Below, piece after piece: positions 16,819 to 26,161 of a stretch of 64,000 nucleotides of DNA (position 1 is the first letter of the stretch; each line of letters opens with the position of its first letter). The DNA lies in contig FMTX01000012.1 in the NCBI GenBank assembly GCA_900100895.1, positions 114,257-178,256 on the forward strand, in the 5' to 3' direction. Position numbers and translations under genes: made by a program. Below the pieces are notes generated by a model. It ran no database searches and was not told the DNA's origin. It saw only the letters and a list, made by a program, of their open reading frames with translations. The DNA comes from Lachnospiraceae bacterium YSD2013. GTDB lineage: Bacteria; Bacillota; Clostridia; Lachnospirales; Lachnospiraceae.

Positions 16819-18525
16819 TTATTCATACCAGTTGTAATCGTCGTCATCGTCATAGTCGTTCTCGGCTACGCACTGCATAAGAGATAAGAATTCTTCTACG
16901 ATTTCATCTTCGCAGTCAAGCTTTTCAACGTTCTTGATAGCCTGCTCAAGAGCTTCTTCGGCTGTCTTGTCTGTAAGGTAATCGCTGTCGTTAAGAGCCA
17001 TTGCGTACTCAGCTACAGATGTTGCGAGGATGAAGTTGTCCGAAGGCTTATCGGTGTAGTTGTCCTTGCCGATAGGGAACTCTAAGTACTTGGAAGTATC
17101 TGCATCGGGGTCCTTGTAGGCGATGGAGAGTGTGCACCATTCGTCCTTGGCACGACCTTTGTCGCTAAGGGAATTTTCCTGATACTTAAGGCTTGAGCCG
17201 GAGTTATCCTTGGCAAGCTCAAGTTCGTAAACTACAGTTACCTGGTGACCTGCGCCGAGCTCGCCGCCGTCCTTGGTGTCGTCTGTAAAGTCTTCTGCGT
17301 TGAGGGCTCTGTTTTCGTAACCGATGAGTCTGTACTTGGATACCATTGCGGGGTTAAATTCAACCTGGAGCTTGGTGTCCTTGGCTACGGTGTATAAAGT
17401 TGAAGTGAATTCGTCTACAAGTACTTTCTTGGCCTCTGCGAGAGTATCGATATAAGAGTAGTTACCGTTACCAGAGTCTGCAAGAGTCTCTGCGGTTACG
17501 TCGTTGTAGTTACCCATGCCAAAGCCGAGAACAGATAAGAATACGCCGGTCTCTTTCTTTTCACTGATGAGCTCTTTAAGCTCGTCGCCGCGGCACTTGC
17601 CGATGTTAAAGTCGCCGTCGGTTGCAAGGATGACGCGGTTGTTGCCGCCTTCGATAAAGTTCTTTTCTGCGATTTCATATGCAAGTTCGATTCCGCCTGC
17701 GCCGTTGGTGCCGCCGCCTGCAGAGAGGTTCTTGAAGGCTTTGTTAATCTTCTTGGTCTTGTCGCCGGGTACGCCTTCCATAACGACATTTGTGCCGTTG
17801 GCGTATGTTACGATGGATACTCTGTCGTTCTCGGAAAGATTCTTAACCAGAAGTTCCATGGAATCTTTAAGCAAAGGAAGCTTGTTGGCGCTGTCCATGG
17901 AGCCTGAGATGTCGATAAGAAATACTATATTGGAATCAGGCTTTTCTGTTTCCTGTAAAGTGTCGGTGTTAACGCCGAGCACCATAAGCTTGTTGTTCTT
18001 GTTCCAGGGACAATCGGATATTGTTGCGTCTACTCCGAAGATTTCGCCCTTCTTAGGCGCTTTGTAGTCGTACTTAAAGTAGTTAATCAATTCTTCGGCT
18101 CTGATTGCAACACCGTCGAAATCGCCGAGACCGTAACCTGAGTTAACGAATCTTCTCATGTTGGAGTAGCTTGCGGTATCAACGTCTGCTCCGAAGGTTG
18201 AAAGAGGAGTGAGACTTACGTCGCTGAAGCCTTTTTCTTCAAGGACGTTGTAGGTCTCGCGCTCGTAATAGGGTTCAACCTCGAGGTAGTAGTCCGCGCC
18301 GCACTCTGCATCGGTGACATAGTACTCGGCTTCGGGAGCCGTGTTTACTGCTCCTTTGACTGAGGGAGCGGGTGAAGGCTCGTAAGCGTAGTTGGAAGAT
18401 GATTCCCTCGTCACATCCACCATTGCTGTCGGAGCGGTATCGGTCTTCGCGCCGCCGCATGCTACTGTTGTTGATACTGCCATTGTCATTGCCATTAATA
18501 ATGCTAAAACTTTTCTTCTTTTCAT
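16819..18525 (-). CDS. VWA-domain lipoprotein (YfbK-like)
   Basis: 568 residues. The signal peptide ends in a lipobox-like TTVACGG with Cys23. A low-complexity Ser/Pro linker is followed by a von Willebrand N-terminal region (about 95-190), a VWA domain with an intact MIDAS (DISGSMDS near 205, and a later Thr/Asp set), and a C-terminal DUF3520-like region with a very acidic end (six Asp in a row). Such proteins bind divalent metal and protein partners on the cell surface. The gene is downstream of an ECF sigma and anti-sigma pair and has its own copy of the motif found upstream of the sigma gene, so it is probably a member of that regulon. Confidence 0.86.
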   Translation of the reverse strand: MKRRKVLALLMAMTMAVSTTVACGGAKTDTAPTAMVDVTRESSSNYAYEPSPAPSVKGAVNTAPEAEYYVTDAECGADYYLEVEPYYERETYNVLEEKGFSDVSLTPLSTFGADVDTASYSNMRRFVNSGYGLGDFDGVAIRAEELINYFKYDYKAPKKGEIFGVDATISDCPWNKNNKLMVLGVNTDTLQETEKPDSNIVFLIDISGSMDSANKLPLLKDSMELLVKNLSENDRVSIVTYANGTNVVMEGVPGDKTKKINKAFKNLSAGGGTNGAGGIELAYEIAEKNFIEGGNNRVILATDGDFNIGKCRGDELKELISEKKETGVFLSVLGFGMGNYNDVTAETLADSGNGNYSYIDTLAEAKKVLVDEFTSTLYTVAKDTKLQVEFNPAMVSKYRLIGYENRALNAEDFTDDTKDGGELGAGHQVTVVYELELAKDNSGSSLKYQENSLSDKGRAKDEWCTLSIAYKDPDADTSKYLEFPIGKDNYTDKPSDNFILATSVAEYAMALNDSDYLTDKTAEEALEQAIKNVEKLDCEDEIVEEFLSLMQCVAENDYDDDDDYNWYE

Positions 18526-18583
18526 AATAAAAACCTCCCATATTCCAGGTATGTTTGTGTGGGTTCTGTACCCTTATGCTATA

Positions 18584-18613
18584 GATACGAATCCACATCC
18601 GGAAATTTATGGG
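18584..18613 (-). promoter_or_regulatory. Putative ECF promoter upstream of the VWA lipoprotein gene
   Basis: On the minus strand CCCATAAA and CGTATC are separated by 16 bases, exactly as at 20033-20062 upstream of the ECF sigma gene. The two 30-base blocks agree at CCCATAAA, TT, GG and TCGTATC. The spacing is right for an ECF sigma factor. Confidence 0.6.
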
Positions 18614-18631
18614 GGGTTTTTAAAAATTTTT

Positions 18632-19444
18632 TTATTTATTTTTGTAAGACGGGTTTGTATAAAGAATATCGCCCGTATTATCGGCCTTTCTGACTATCAG
18701 AATGTCGGCCGCGCCGTCGTCGTTAACAGTGTAGACGACGTAATACTTATCGGAAGTCTTACTGTCTGTGAAGCTTGCCACACGGATATCAATGTCATCA
18801 CTTATCACATCGTCTGACAAAGAACGTTTATCCACAGAATCTTCAAAGACAAAGTCCTTAATCAATTTAAAGCCCAGCGACTCAAGCTGAGGAAGAAGAT
18901 CGTCTCTTGCATCGTCGAAGGTCACGGGATCTTTGATTACTGCCGATTCGGAAGGTGAGAGAGAAGGCGATGCGTTCTTATCGGAATCGGCTCCTGCAAT
19001 CGGCTTATAAGAGTTGGACGGTTCCGCGTCGGATTCAGCCTCGGCAATGGGAGAGATATAATCGGGAGCTTCCGTGGCTTCGGCGGCTTCTTCCGCGTGT
19101 TGGATGTTCTCAGGCTCGTTAGTGTTCTGCGGCATCTCGCTCATAGCGGCATCTGCGGCGGGAGCGGTGGATTCGCTCTTGGTACGCTGCGTTACCTTAA
19201 CTGTTGCTGCCAGAATCAATACGCAAGCGGCAACGGCAACTATTCTTGTAATGATGCTTATCACGTTCTTTTTACGAATGGGTGTGATGTTGGTGGGTGT
19301 TTCGGTTACGGGTGTTGAGGATTCAATCGTGCCTGATGCTTTCTTCTCGGCTTCGTAAGCATCCACGCCTGCCTCTATGCGGCTCCAGAGGTCCGGCACT
19401 TCACGGTCGATTTGGTCTTTATATTCTTTTTCAAGATTCTTCAT
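18632..19444 (-). CDS. Anti-sigma factor-like single-TM protein
   Basis: 270 residues. A short cytoplasmic N-terminus (about 1-60, containing VPDLWSRIEAGVDAY, typical of Firmicute anti-sigma factors), one TM segment at about residues 62-82, a long Ala/Glu/Ser-rich linker and a C-terminal extracytoplasmic domain from about 170. Its start overlaps the end of the sigma gene by 14 bases. The usual role is to hold the sigma factor at the membrane until a cell-surface signal releases it. No zinc-binding HxxxCxxC is seen. Confidence 0.75.
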   Translation of the reverse strand: MKNLEKEYKDQIDREVPDLWSRIEAGVDAYEAEKKASGTIESSTPVTETPTNITPIRKKNVISIITRIVAVAACVLILAATVKVTQRTKSESTAPAADAAMSEMPQNTNEPENIQHAEEAAEATEAPDYISPIAEAESDAEPSNSYKPIAGADSDKNASPSLSPSESAVIKDPVTFDDARDDLLPQLESLGFKLIKDFVFEDSVDKRSLSDDVISDDIDIRVASFTDSKTSDKYYVVYTVNDDGAADILIVRKADNTGDILYTNPSYKNK

Positions 19445-19985
19445 AGTAGCCGTACCTCCTTAATTTTTTGATGGCTTCCCTGTAGCGCCAGGTTACCGTG
19501 CCCATCGGGCATTTGAGAATATCCGAGATTTCCTGGAAGGTCATTTCAGACAGGATTTTCATATTGATGATTTGCTGCTCCTTGGGGTTAAGCTTGCCGA
19601 TGGCTTCCTTAATCGCAATGTCCTCGATTACTTCAGCCTCGGTGTTGTCGGAGCTTACCGGTTCGATGACTACATCATCGTCGTCATCTTTTGTAAAGCT
19701 CTCAAGAACTTCTTTTTTGTACTTTCTGGTATGGTCGATTGCCATATTTCTTGCGATGGTCGCAAGATAAGCTTTGTGCCCGCTTCCCGCTTTGTACCTG
19801 TCGGCCTGTTGCCAGAGCTTTATAAAGAACTCGGAAGTAATGTCCTCCGCATCTTCGCGGCTTCCGACCACACCGTAGACAATACGGTATATGTAGTCAA
19901 GGTAAGCGTCGTAGATGTCCCTAAGCCCTTGCTTGTCGCCCTTTAGGATTGCTTGAATGCAGGCGTCGAATGTCGCCTCTGTCAA
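19431..19985 (-). CDS. ECF-type RNA polymerase sigma factor
   Basis: 184 residues. Region 2 reads REDAEDITSEFFIKLWQ near residues 43-59, the linker is acidic (DDDDD), and region 4 (about 125-178) ends in the HTH FQEISDILKCPMGTVTWRYR. It is followed by an anti-sigma-like gene in an overlapping pair. A motif with the spacing of an ECF promoter lies 48 bases upstream and again upstream of the VWA gene, which suggests autoregulation. Confidence 0.88.
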   Translation of the reverse strand: MTEATFDACIQAILKGDKQGLRDIYDAYLDYIYRIVYGVVGSREDAEDITSEFFIKLWQQADRYKAGSGHKAYLATIARNMAIDHTRKYKKEVLESFTKDDDDDVVIEPVSSDNTEAEVIEDIAIKEAIGKLNPKEQQIINMKILSEMTFQEISDILKCPMGTVTWRYREAIKKLRRYGYYEES

Positions 19986-20032
19986 TTGCTTACTCCTTTA
20001 TTTTTTTAAGACAGAACCGTTTCCTTACTTGT

Positions 20033-20062
20033 GATACGATTCGATGTCCCTAATTTTATGGG
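20033..20062 (-). promoter_or_regulatory. Putative autoregulated ECF promoter
   Basis: Minus-strand CCCATAAA, 16 bases, CGTATC. This would give a 5' leader of about 40 bases before the sigma start at 19985. The same arrangement is found at 18584-18613. Confidence 0.6.
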
Positions 20063-20125
20063 TTACAGGAAAGATTTTATCATAATTTTCCCGTAAAAGG
20101 TAAAAAAGCGCAATTAACTCCGCAG

Positions 20126-20154
20126 TTGACATACGTGTCCCTTTTTCATAAAAT
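20126..20154 (+). promoter_or_regulatory. SigA promoter
   Basis: TTGACA at 20126-20131 and TAAAAT at 20149-20154 with a 17-base spacer, 40 bases before the ATG at 20195. Confidence 0.75.
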
Positions 20155-20194
20155 TACATTGTTTGACATAAAAAGAAGGGATAGGGGTATCTAT

Positions 20195-21541
20195 ATGAAA
20201 AAAGGTTCACGTTCTTTTATTCTCTTTGCCGTCATGATTATGATGATGGGCTTTCTCGGTTTGTTTTCCAACCGAAATTACATTGAAACAGCTTTTAAAG
20301 GAAATTACAAAAACGTCGACGACGTGTTATTTGATGAGTCGATAAACGGTATTCCGAACGGATACTATGAGTTGTCTATGGACGCTGCTTTCGGTGGCTT
20401 TGCCGATATGAAAGAAAACGGTAAAGTTACAAAGACTTACTATGTTGTATGGCTCGACGATGATACAATTGCAGCTGTTGCGGTTTATCCGAGCGACCAG
20501 GATAAGCTTGATGCTATCGTGGATGCTACATGGGAGTACATTTACGGTAACTCCAATACATTTGCACCGGTTCCTTATGCGGGCGTAGTTAAGGCTGAGT
20601 CCATGGGTTCCGAGGTTAAGAAATATTACCACGATCTTTTGGATGAAATGAACATCACCGACAATGATTTCACCATCAGGGAAGTGCTCCTTGATTTTAC
20701 AAACGGTTCCGGACTTAAGCACAACATAATCGCTTCGGGCATTATGGTACTGGCGGGACTTCTCGTCCTTGTAATTGGATTTATTGTTCGAAACATGAAT
20801 GCGGCCAAGGCCAATAAGTCCATGGCCGTAGATTTGTCCGACAAGTATCTTGTTTCTTACAAAGAAGCCGAAGCAAGAATTACCGAAGAACACATCAGAA
20901 AGTGCTACAACAAGTTAAAAATCTGGTCTACCGTACCGTTTTCTTTGACCGGATTATTGATAGTTGCAACGGCAGGAATGTACGCGTATAAGACTTTTGT
21001 TAATCCTGATTTTTCAACAGAGACAATTACCGCAATCTGGTCAAGCCTTATTGTGTTTATCGTATGCGGCGTGGTATTCGGTTTCTCCGCACTTTCCAAG
21101 CTTAGACACATGATTAACGGTTTAAGATTATACAGCGATTCCGAGTACTCAATGATTGAGCGAGAGATGGCTTCAAGCACTGCCAAGAGTCATCCCCAGG
21201 GATTGTTCCTTACAGAGAACTATATCGTAATGCTTGAGCCTTATTCGGCTTACAAGGACACAACCGATGTTAACAACGTTACACTTTTTGCAAGATATAA
21301 GGATATCACATGGATGTATCCTACCAATCACTACATGAACGGTGTTCTTACCAACAGCGGTATCGCGGTATGCGGTCCCAAATTTGGCAAAAGCACAATC
21401 CTCGGACTTCCCGCAGGTAAGAACCGCAACGGTGAAGTTGAGAGCATTTACAATCAGATTGCAGAGAAATGTCCCGGCGCTCTTATGGGTTACACCATGG
21501 AGAATCAGATGAAGGCCAAGCAGATGATTTTGGATATTTAA
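20195..21541 (+). CDS. Membrane protein of unknown function
   Basis: 448 residues from the ATG at 20195 (a more upstream ATG at 20126 lies inside the promoter and is rejected). A first TM segment at about residues 8-25, an extracytoplasmic domain to about 180, TM2 near 187-210, a cytoplasmic stretch, TM3 and TM4 near 247-300, and a soluble C-terminal domain of about 130 residues that looks like a PH-type or YcxB-like beta-rich fold (LTENYIVMLEPYSAY, FARYKDITWMYPTNHY). The family is not recognised with confidence. It stands alone, with its own promoter and terminator. Confidence 0.6.
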   Translation: MKKGSRSFILFAVMIMMMGFLGLFSNRNYIETAFKGNYKNVDDVLFDESINGIPNGYYELSMDAAFGGFADMKENGKVTKTYYVVWLDDDTIAAVAVYPSDQDKLDAIVDATWEYIYGNSNTFAPVPYAGVVKAESMGSEVKKYYHDLLDEMNITDNDFTIREVLLDFTNGSGLKHNIIASGIMVLAGLLVLVIGFIVRNMNAAKANKSMAVDLSDKYLVSYKEAEARITEEHIRKCYNKLKIWSTVPFSLTGLLIVATAGMYAYKTFVNPDFSTETITAIWSSLIVFIVCGVVFGFSALSKLRHMINGLRLYSDSEYSMIEREMASSTAKSHPQGLFLTENYIVMLEPYSAYKDTTDVNNVTLFARYKDITWMYPTNHYMNGVLTNSGIAVCGPKFGKSTILGLPAGKNRNGEVESIYNQIAEKCPGALMGYTMENQMKAKQMILDI

Positions 21542-21606
21542 TTACAGTTCCCGTAGAAACAGGCAGGAATAAGGTAGTAAAAAAGAAATAAATATTATTG
21601 ATACTA

Positions 21607-21634
21607 AGCCGCCGTATTTTGGCGGCTTTTTTTT
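21607..21634 (+). terminator. Intrinsic terminator
   Basis: AGCCGCC at 21607-21613 pairs with GGCGGCT at 21621-21627, followed by a T run. Confidence 0.88.
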
Positions 21635-21677
21635 CTGAAATAAGTTGGGTACTGTTAATTGGGGTGTTACTTCTCAT

Positions 21678-21686
21678 TGGTATAAT
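21678..21686 (+). promoter_or_regulatory. Extended -10 promoter for the sugar-binding protein gene
   Basis: TGGTATAAT, 24 bases before the ATG at 21711; TTGGGG at 21659-21664 is a weak -35. Confidence 0.55.
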
Positions 21687-21710
21687 TTTGAAGGATTGGA
21701 GGTTTTTCCT

Positions 21711-23003
21711 ATGTTAAAAAAACTTATAAAACATTTATTTTTATTTATAACAATGGCGGCATTTCTTACGGGCTGCGCAGGGAAAGCCGATGCAGGAACC
21801 GCGGCGGCAACCGTAGCACCGGGAAGTGCGTCTTCGGGAACTGTAAACCTCAGAGTATGGGGTTCTGAAGAAGATACGGAACTGGTAAACAGTATAATCG
21901 ATAGCTTTAAGGCACAATATTCGGGACAGGCAACTTTCAATATTACTTATGAAGCACACAGTGAAGCCAACTGTAAAGATGACATTTTGGGCGATGTTTT
22001 AAATGCACCCGATGTATTTACTTTTGCAGACGACCAGCTTATGGCGCTTGTAGCCTCCGGCGTGTTAAAAGAAGTTGCGGATTCATCTTCAATATACGCG
22101 CGCAATCTTCAGGCATCGAGTGATGCGGCATCCATCGGCGGCAAGCTGTATGCATATCCGCTTACGGCCGATAACGGATATTTTCTTTTTTATAACAAAA
22201 AATATATAAGCGAGTCCGATGCAGAGACCATGGACGGGCTGTTAAAAGCGGCGGAAGCAAACGGCAAGCAGGTGTTTATGGAGATGACTTCGGGCTGGTA
22301 TATGTACGCTTTCTTTGGTAATACGGATATGGAAATAGGTCTTAACGATGACGGAATCTCCACATTTTGTAACTGGAATGCCAAGTATACAAATATTACG
22401 GGAGTTCAGGTGGCGGAAGGAATGCTTAATATCGGCAAGAATCCTGCTTTCAGCACTACCGCGCCCAATGGATTTACCAAGGGAGCTGCCGATGATGTGT
22501 TTGTGGCAGGTGTCAGCGGAATCTGGGATGAAAGTGCAATCAAAGAAGCCTGGGGCGATAACTATGCGGCTACCAAGCTTCCCACATATACGGTTGCGGG
22601 CTCTCAGCTTCAGATGTCAAGTTACGCAGGATACAAGCTTGTGGGAGTCAATTCATACTCAAATAATGTTGATTGGGCAGCCAAGTTTGCAGACTGGATG
22701 ACCAATGAAAAGAATCAGACTTTAAGATTTGAAATGAGAGGGCAGGGTCCTTCCAATTCAGCCGCTTCAAGCCAGGGCGCTGTGGCTGAGTCCAAAGCCA
22801 TTCAGGCACTGCAGGCGCAGGCGCCTTACTCAAGTCTTCAGAGAGTGGGTGGCAAATACTGGGATGCCGCAAGTACTTTCGGTAATGAAATAAGCAACGG
22901 TAATCCCTCAAACAAAGACTTGCAGGTTCTTCTAAACGAGATGGTAAAAGGGATAACAGATGAAGAATCTACGGGTGATCCGGTTGAAACAGAAGCCAAA
23001 TAA
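21711..23003 (+). CDS. Extracellular solute-binding lipoprotein, family 1 (sugar-type)
   Basis: 430 residues from the ATG at 21711, preceded by TTGGAGG. The signal peptide ends in FLTGC with a lipidated Cys. The mature protein begins with an Ala/Ser linker and then VNLRVWGSEEDTELVNSI, the usual opening of family 1 solute-binding proteins; WAAKFADWMTNEKNQ near residue 325 is also typical. No permease or ATPase gene follows. Instead a chemoreceptor gene starts 42 bases downstream, so the protein may serve chemotaxis or work with a permease elsewhere. Ligand unknown; a sugar is usual. Confidence 0.85.
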   Translation: MLKKLIKHLFLFITMAAFLTGCAGKADAGTAAATVAPGSASSGTVNLRVWGSEEDTELVNSIIDSFKAQYSGQATFNITYEAHSEANCKDDILGDVLNAPDVFTFADDQLMALVASGVLKEVADSSSIYARNLQASSDAASIGGKLYAYPLTADNGYFLFYNKKYISESDAETMDGLLKAAEANGKQVFMEMTSGWYMYAFFGNTDMEIGLNDDGISTFCNWNAKYTNITGVQVAEGMLNIGKNPAFSTTAPNGFTKGAADDVFVAGVSGIWDESAIKEAWGDNYAATKLPTYTVAGSQLQMSSYAGYKLVGVNSYSNNVDWAAKFADWMTNEKNQTLRFEMRGQGPSNSAASSQGAVAESKAIQALQAQAPYSSLQRVGGKYWDAASTFGNEISNGNPSNKDLQVLLNEMVKGITDEESTGDPVETEAK

Positions 23004-23045
23004 TCACTGTAACGTCGGATCGATTATAAGAACAGGAGTGCAAAT

Positions 23046-24773
23046 ATGGAGAAAAAAGCAAGTATTCGTGCATTGATTATGGGGCCGGTTCTTCTTTTGG
23101 GAATTGTATCCATTCTTTCAAACATTCTCGCCATGTCGAGTCTTAAGAAGGTTAATGACACAGCAACCAAGATATCCGATGAATATCTTGTGGCAATATC
23201 TGAACTTGATACAATCGGCCAGACGGCCAAGGATGTGCATGCTTTGGCACTTTCACATATCGTGGCTACGGATTTTGAAACAATGACTTCGGTAGTAGGA
23301 AAGATAGAAGCTACAGAGGCCGTTTTGTATGATGCGATAGTAGACTTTAAAAAATACAGTGATGCATCGATTACAAAAAGCTATGACAGCATGCTTTCCG
23401 ATTTTCAAAGTCTTAAAAACTCGGTAAGAGTCCTTCTTGCGCAGAGTGCCAATCAGAAGACCAAGGATGCATATGCAACCGCTAACGGTGAGGTAGCCGA
23501 TTGCGCCGCAAAACTTGATGCTGATATAGATGCCATTATTTCGGCCATTGAAAATAATACCGCAGCCGAAAGAAGTGTTCTTGCGGCAAATTACAGAGTC
23601 GCCAATATTTCAAGCGTAATTGTCGTGGCAATAAGCGTAGTGGCGGTAATAGTAGCCATCTTTGTGGTAAGCAGATTTGTAATAAGGCCTGTTATTAAGG
23701 CAGAATCGGAACTTCAGGATATTATTCAGGGAATAAACGAAAGACAGGGCGACCTTACCAAGAGAATATCCGTAAGTTCGAGAGATGAAATCGGTGCTTT
23801 GAGTAACGGTATCAATGAATTTATTGAACGTCTGCAGTCAATCTTTAAGATGATTACCAATAATTCTACTGCAATGGATCAGGTAGTATCCGACGTTTTG
23901 GGAAGTGTACGGACGTCAAACAACAGTGCATCGGACCTTTCGGCACTTACAGAAGAACTTGCGGCTACAATGTCGGAAGTTGCAAACAGTGCGGGTGCCA
24001 TCAATAAGAATACGGAAGAGGTCAGAACGGAAGTTGATGAAATGGCTGCAAAGAGCCGTGACATTAATGAGTACTCCAAACGCATGAAAGAGCATGCAAA
24101 CTCCATGGAAAAAACCGCAAGAACCAACATGGAAGAGACCAACAACAAGGTGGAAGCAATTCTTTCAGACCTTAATCAGGCAATTTCGGACAGCGAAAGT
24201 GTAGATCAGGTCAATACTCTTACCGATGAAATAATGAGCATTGCAAGTAAGACAAACCTTCTTTCGCTGAATGCTTCCATTGAGGCCGCAAGAGCGGGTG
24301 AGATGGGTAAAGGCTTCGCGGTTGTTGCAGGCGAAATCGGTGTACTTGCCGAAAACAGCCGTCAGACTGCAAGCAACATCCAGCAGATTAACTCTATTGT
24401 TGTAAACGCAGTTCATAACTTATCGGGCAGTGCCAATGACCTTGTGGATTATATGCAGAATTCGATTCTTCCCGAGTTTGAGCGCTTTGTAAAAGACGGT
24501 GAGGAATACAGAGATAATGCCAATTACATTGAATCCGTAATGGCAGACTTTACCGACAAGACTGAAGGCTTCAAGACTACATTTGACGAGATTGCAGGCT
24601 CTATCAGCAGCATTACAACTGCAATCGACGAAGGCGTTAAAGGAGTTTCTTCCGCAGCCGAAAGCACTCAGAACCTTGTATACGACATGGATAACATTAC
24701 CAAGCGAATGGATGAAAACCAGCGTATTGCGGGTGAGCTTGACGAAGAAACCGCTATCTTTACAAAGATTTAA
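23046..24773 (+). CDS. Methyl-accepting chemotaxis protein with four-helix-bundle sensor
   Basis: 575 residues. TM1 at about 10-30, a helical extracellular domain of about 160 residues without Cache features (four-helix-bundle type), TM2 at about 190-214, HAMP to about 270, and a cytoplasmic signalling domain with the tip [20 protein letters not shown] at about residues 407-427. A GGAGTG ribosome site precedes the ATG. It is cotranscribed with the sugar-binding lipoprotein at 21711, which could present the ligand to it, as maltose- or galactose-binding proteins do for enteric receptors. Confidence 0.92.
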   Translation: MEKKASIRALIMGPVLLLGIVSILSNILAMSSLKKVNDTATKISDEYLVAISELDTIGQTAKDVHALALSHIVATDFETMTSVVGKIEATEAVLYDAIVDFKKYSDASITKSYDSMLSDFQSLKNSVRVLLAQSANQKTKDAYATANGEVADCAAKLDADIDAIISAIENNTAAERSVLAANYRVANISSVIVVAISVVAVIVAIFVVSRFVIRPVIKAESELQDIIQGINERQGDLTKRISVSSRDEIGALSNGINEFIERLQSIFKMITNNSTAMDQVVSDVLGSVRTSNNSASDLSALTEELAATMSEVANSAGAINKNTEEVRTEVDEMAAKSRDINEYSKRMKEHANSMEKTARTNMEETNNKVEAILSDLNQAISDSESVDQVNTLTDEIMSIASKTNLLSLNASIEAARAGEMGKGFAVVAGEIGVLAENSRQTASNIQQINSIVVNAVHNLSGSANDLVDYMQNSILPEFERFVKDGEEYRDNANYIESVMADFTDKTEGFKTTFDEIAGSISSITTAIDEGVKGVSSAAESTQNLVYDMDNITKRMDENQRIAGELDEETAIFTKI

Positions 24774-24782
24774 AAATTCTTT

Positions 24783-24813
24783 TAAGGGCCGGTGCGATGC
24801 ATCGGCCTTTTTG
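24783..24813 (+). terminator. Intrinsic terminator of the binding protein-chemoreceptor operon
   Basis: AAGGGCCGGTGC pairs imperfectly with GCATCGGCCTT around a short loop, followed by TTTTT. Confidence 0.7.
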
Positions 24814-24815
24814 TA

Positions 24816-24824
24816 TGGTATAAT
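24816..24824 (+). promoter_or_regulatory. Extended -10 promoter
   Basis: TGGTATAAT immediately after the preceding terminator, 60 bases before the ATG at 24884. Confidence 0.55.
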
Positions 24825-24883
24825 AAAAGTATAATAAACCCAAGAGGTTATTATAAGCTAAGTATTTTTTTAAGGGGTTACCG

Positions 24884-26119
24884 ATGAGAGAACCGTCATT
24901 TATGATTGTAATACCTAAGAAACAGGACGATATTCACGATCCGGGGGTATTTCTTTCCAATCTTGAAAAGTCTGAATTTATCACACTTGTCGATACGAAT
25001 ATGGACGAAAGCCGCGGACTTATTATCGATTTATGCGTTGAAGACCGCTCATATCAGATAGTAGCTTATCCTACCATGGTGCAGATTCCAAGCTACGTTC
25101 GCTCGGTGCATTCTTTTACCAAGAAAGAATCCGAGGCGATTGATGCGGCAGAGTCGGGACTTGCGGTTACTATGGATTTTTCAGGGGATACGGCTATTTG
25201 CTTTCATGACCAGCTTCGTATTATAGATGCGATGTTTCCGGAGATTCTGGCGGTACTTGACTGCCCTTCGGAAAAGATGTTGTCGGGAAAATGGGTGGCT
25301 ATGGCAGCAGAGTCTGAGACGCTTCCTTCACCGAGATATTTATTCACCGTTCAGGCGGTTTCGGATGATTCAGGGGAAGTATGGCTACATTCTCACGGCC
25401 TTAAGCGTGCAGGAATGTATGAACTTGAGATTTTGGGCTCCGATGAAGATACGTATAACACGCACTATCAGATTATAGAGACTTTTGCATACAGGCTTCT
25501 TGAAAGCGGCGGAAGCATATTCCCGGGAGACCCTGTGTATCTTGGGCAGGCTGCAGGTCATTACCTTGTGGGTACCGCAGTAGACTGGAAAGAAGCGCTT
25601 CAGTACTATCCGAACATTAAGGTGGGCACCGAGGAAGACAGAGACGACAGCGTTCACGATGAAGACACTTGCGTTATCATGATGTATCGTAACACTGACG
25701 ATGCCGAAAAGCGTAACTACACGCAGGTGCAGGCATTTAATCCTCTTCTTAAGCAAAATCCGGTATTCCTTTTGTCAAATCAGGAGACGGAGAGAATGAA
25801 GAGTCTTGCGATAGAGAGATTTTCTTTTGCCGAGAAAGGCTTTAAGAACAAGGATAATGTGGTAATCGTTAAGATTGGTGTTATCACGGACAAGGAACAC
25901 TGGGACGGCGATACGCCCCAGAGGGAGCACATGTGGTTTGACCTTAAAGAGGTCAAAGAAGACGGCATAGTGGCCGAGCTTACCAATGAGCCGTACTACA
26001 TTTCGAATCTTAAGAAGGGAGACACTGCGTTTTACCCTTACGAAGATATTACAGACTGGATTATATACACTCCCGAAGGACGTATAACTCCGGACGATGT
26101 TTATCTATATCATGAATAA
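24884..26119 (+). CDS. DUF4026 protein with DUF2314-like C-terminal domain
   Basis: 411 residues, soluble, without signal peptide. The N-terminal two thirds match my memory of DUF4026 proteins of Clostridia. The last 110 residues resemble DUF2314: HMWFDLKEV, then a GxxxNEPYYI-like stretch (ELTNEPYYISNLKKGD) and DITDWI. Neither domain has a proven function; DUF2314 proteins occur near polymorphic toxin and immunity genes in some genomes, but there is no toxin here. It is a single gene between its own promoter and a terminator. Confidence 0.72.
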   Translation: MREPSFMIVIPKKQDDIHDPGVFLSNLEKSEFITLVDTNMDESRGLIIDLCVEDRSYQIVAYPTMVQIPSYVRSVHSFTKKESEAIDAAESGLAVTMDFSGDTAICFHDQLRIIDAMFPEILAVLDCPSEKMLSGKWVAMAAESETLPSPRYLFTVQAVSDDSGEVWLHSHGLKRAGMYELEILGSDEDTYNTHYQIIETFAYRLLESGGSIFPGDPVYLGQAAGHYLVGTAVDWKEALQYYPNIKVGTEEDRDDSVHDEDTCVIMMYRNTDDAEKRNYTQVQAFNPLLKQNPVFLLSNQETERMKSLAIERFSFAEKGFKNKDNVVIVKIGVITDKEHWDGDTPQREHMWFDLKEVKEDGIVAELTNEPYYISNLKKGDTAFYPYEDITDWIIYTPEGRITPDDVYLYHE

Positions 26120-26125
26120 AAAGAA

Positions 26126-26158
26126 CGCACCCCGTAGTCACATTACGGAGTGCGCTTT
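26126..26158. terminator. Bidirectional intrinsic terminator
   Basis: CGCAC and CCGTA (26126-26136) pair with TACGG and GTGCG (26144-26154) around a small bulge, with T residues on one side and A residues on the other; the genes converge here. Confidence 0.8.
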
Positions 26159-26161
26159 TAT

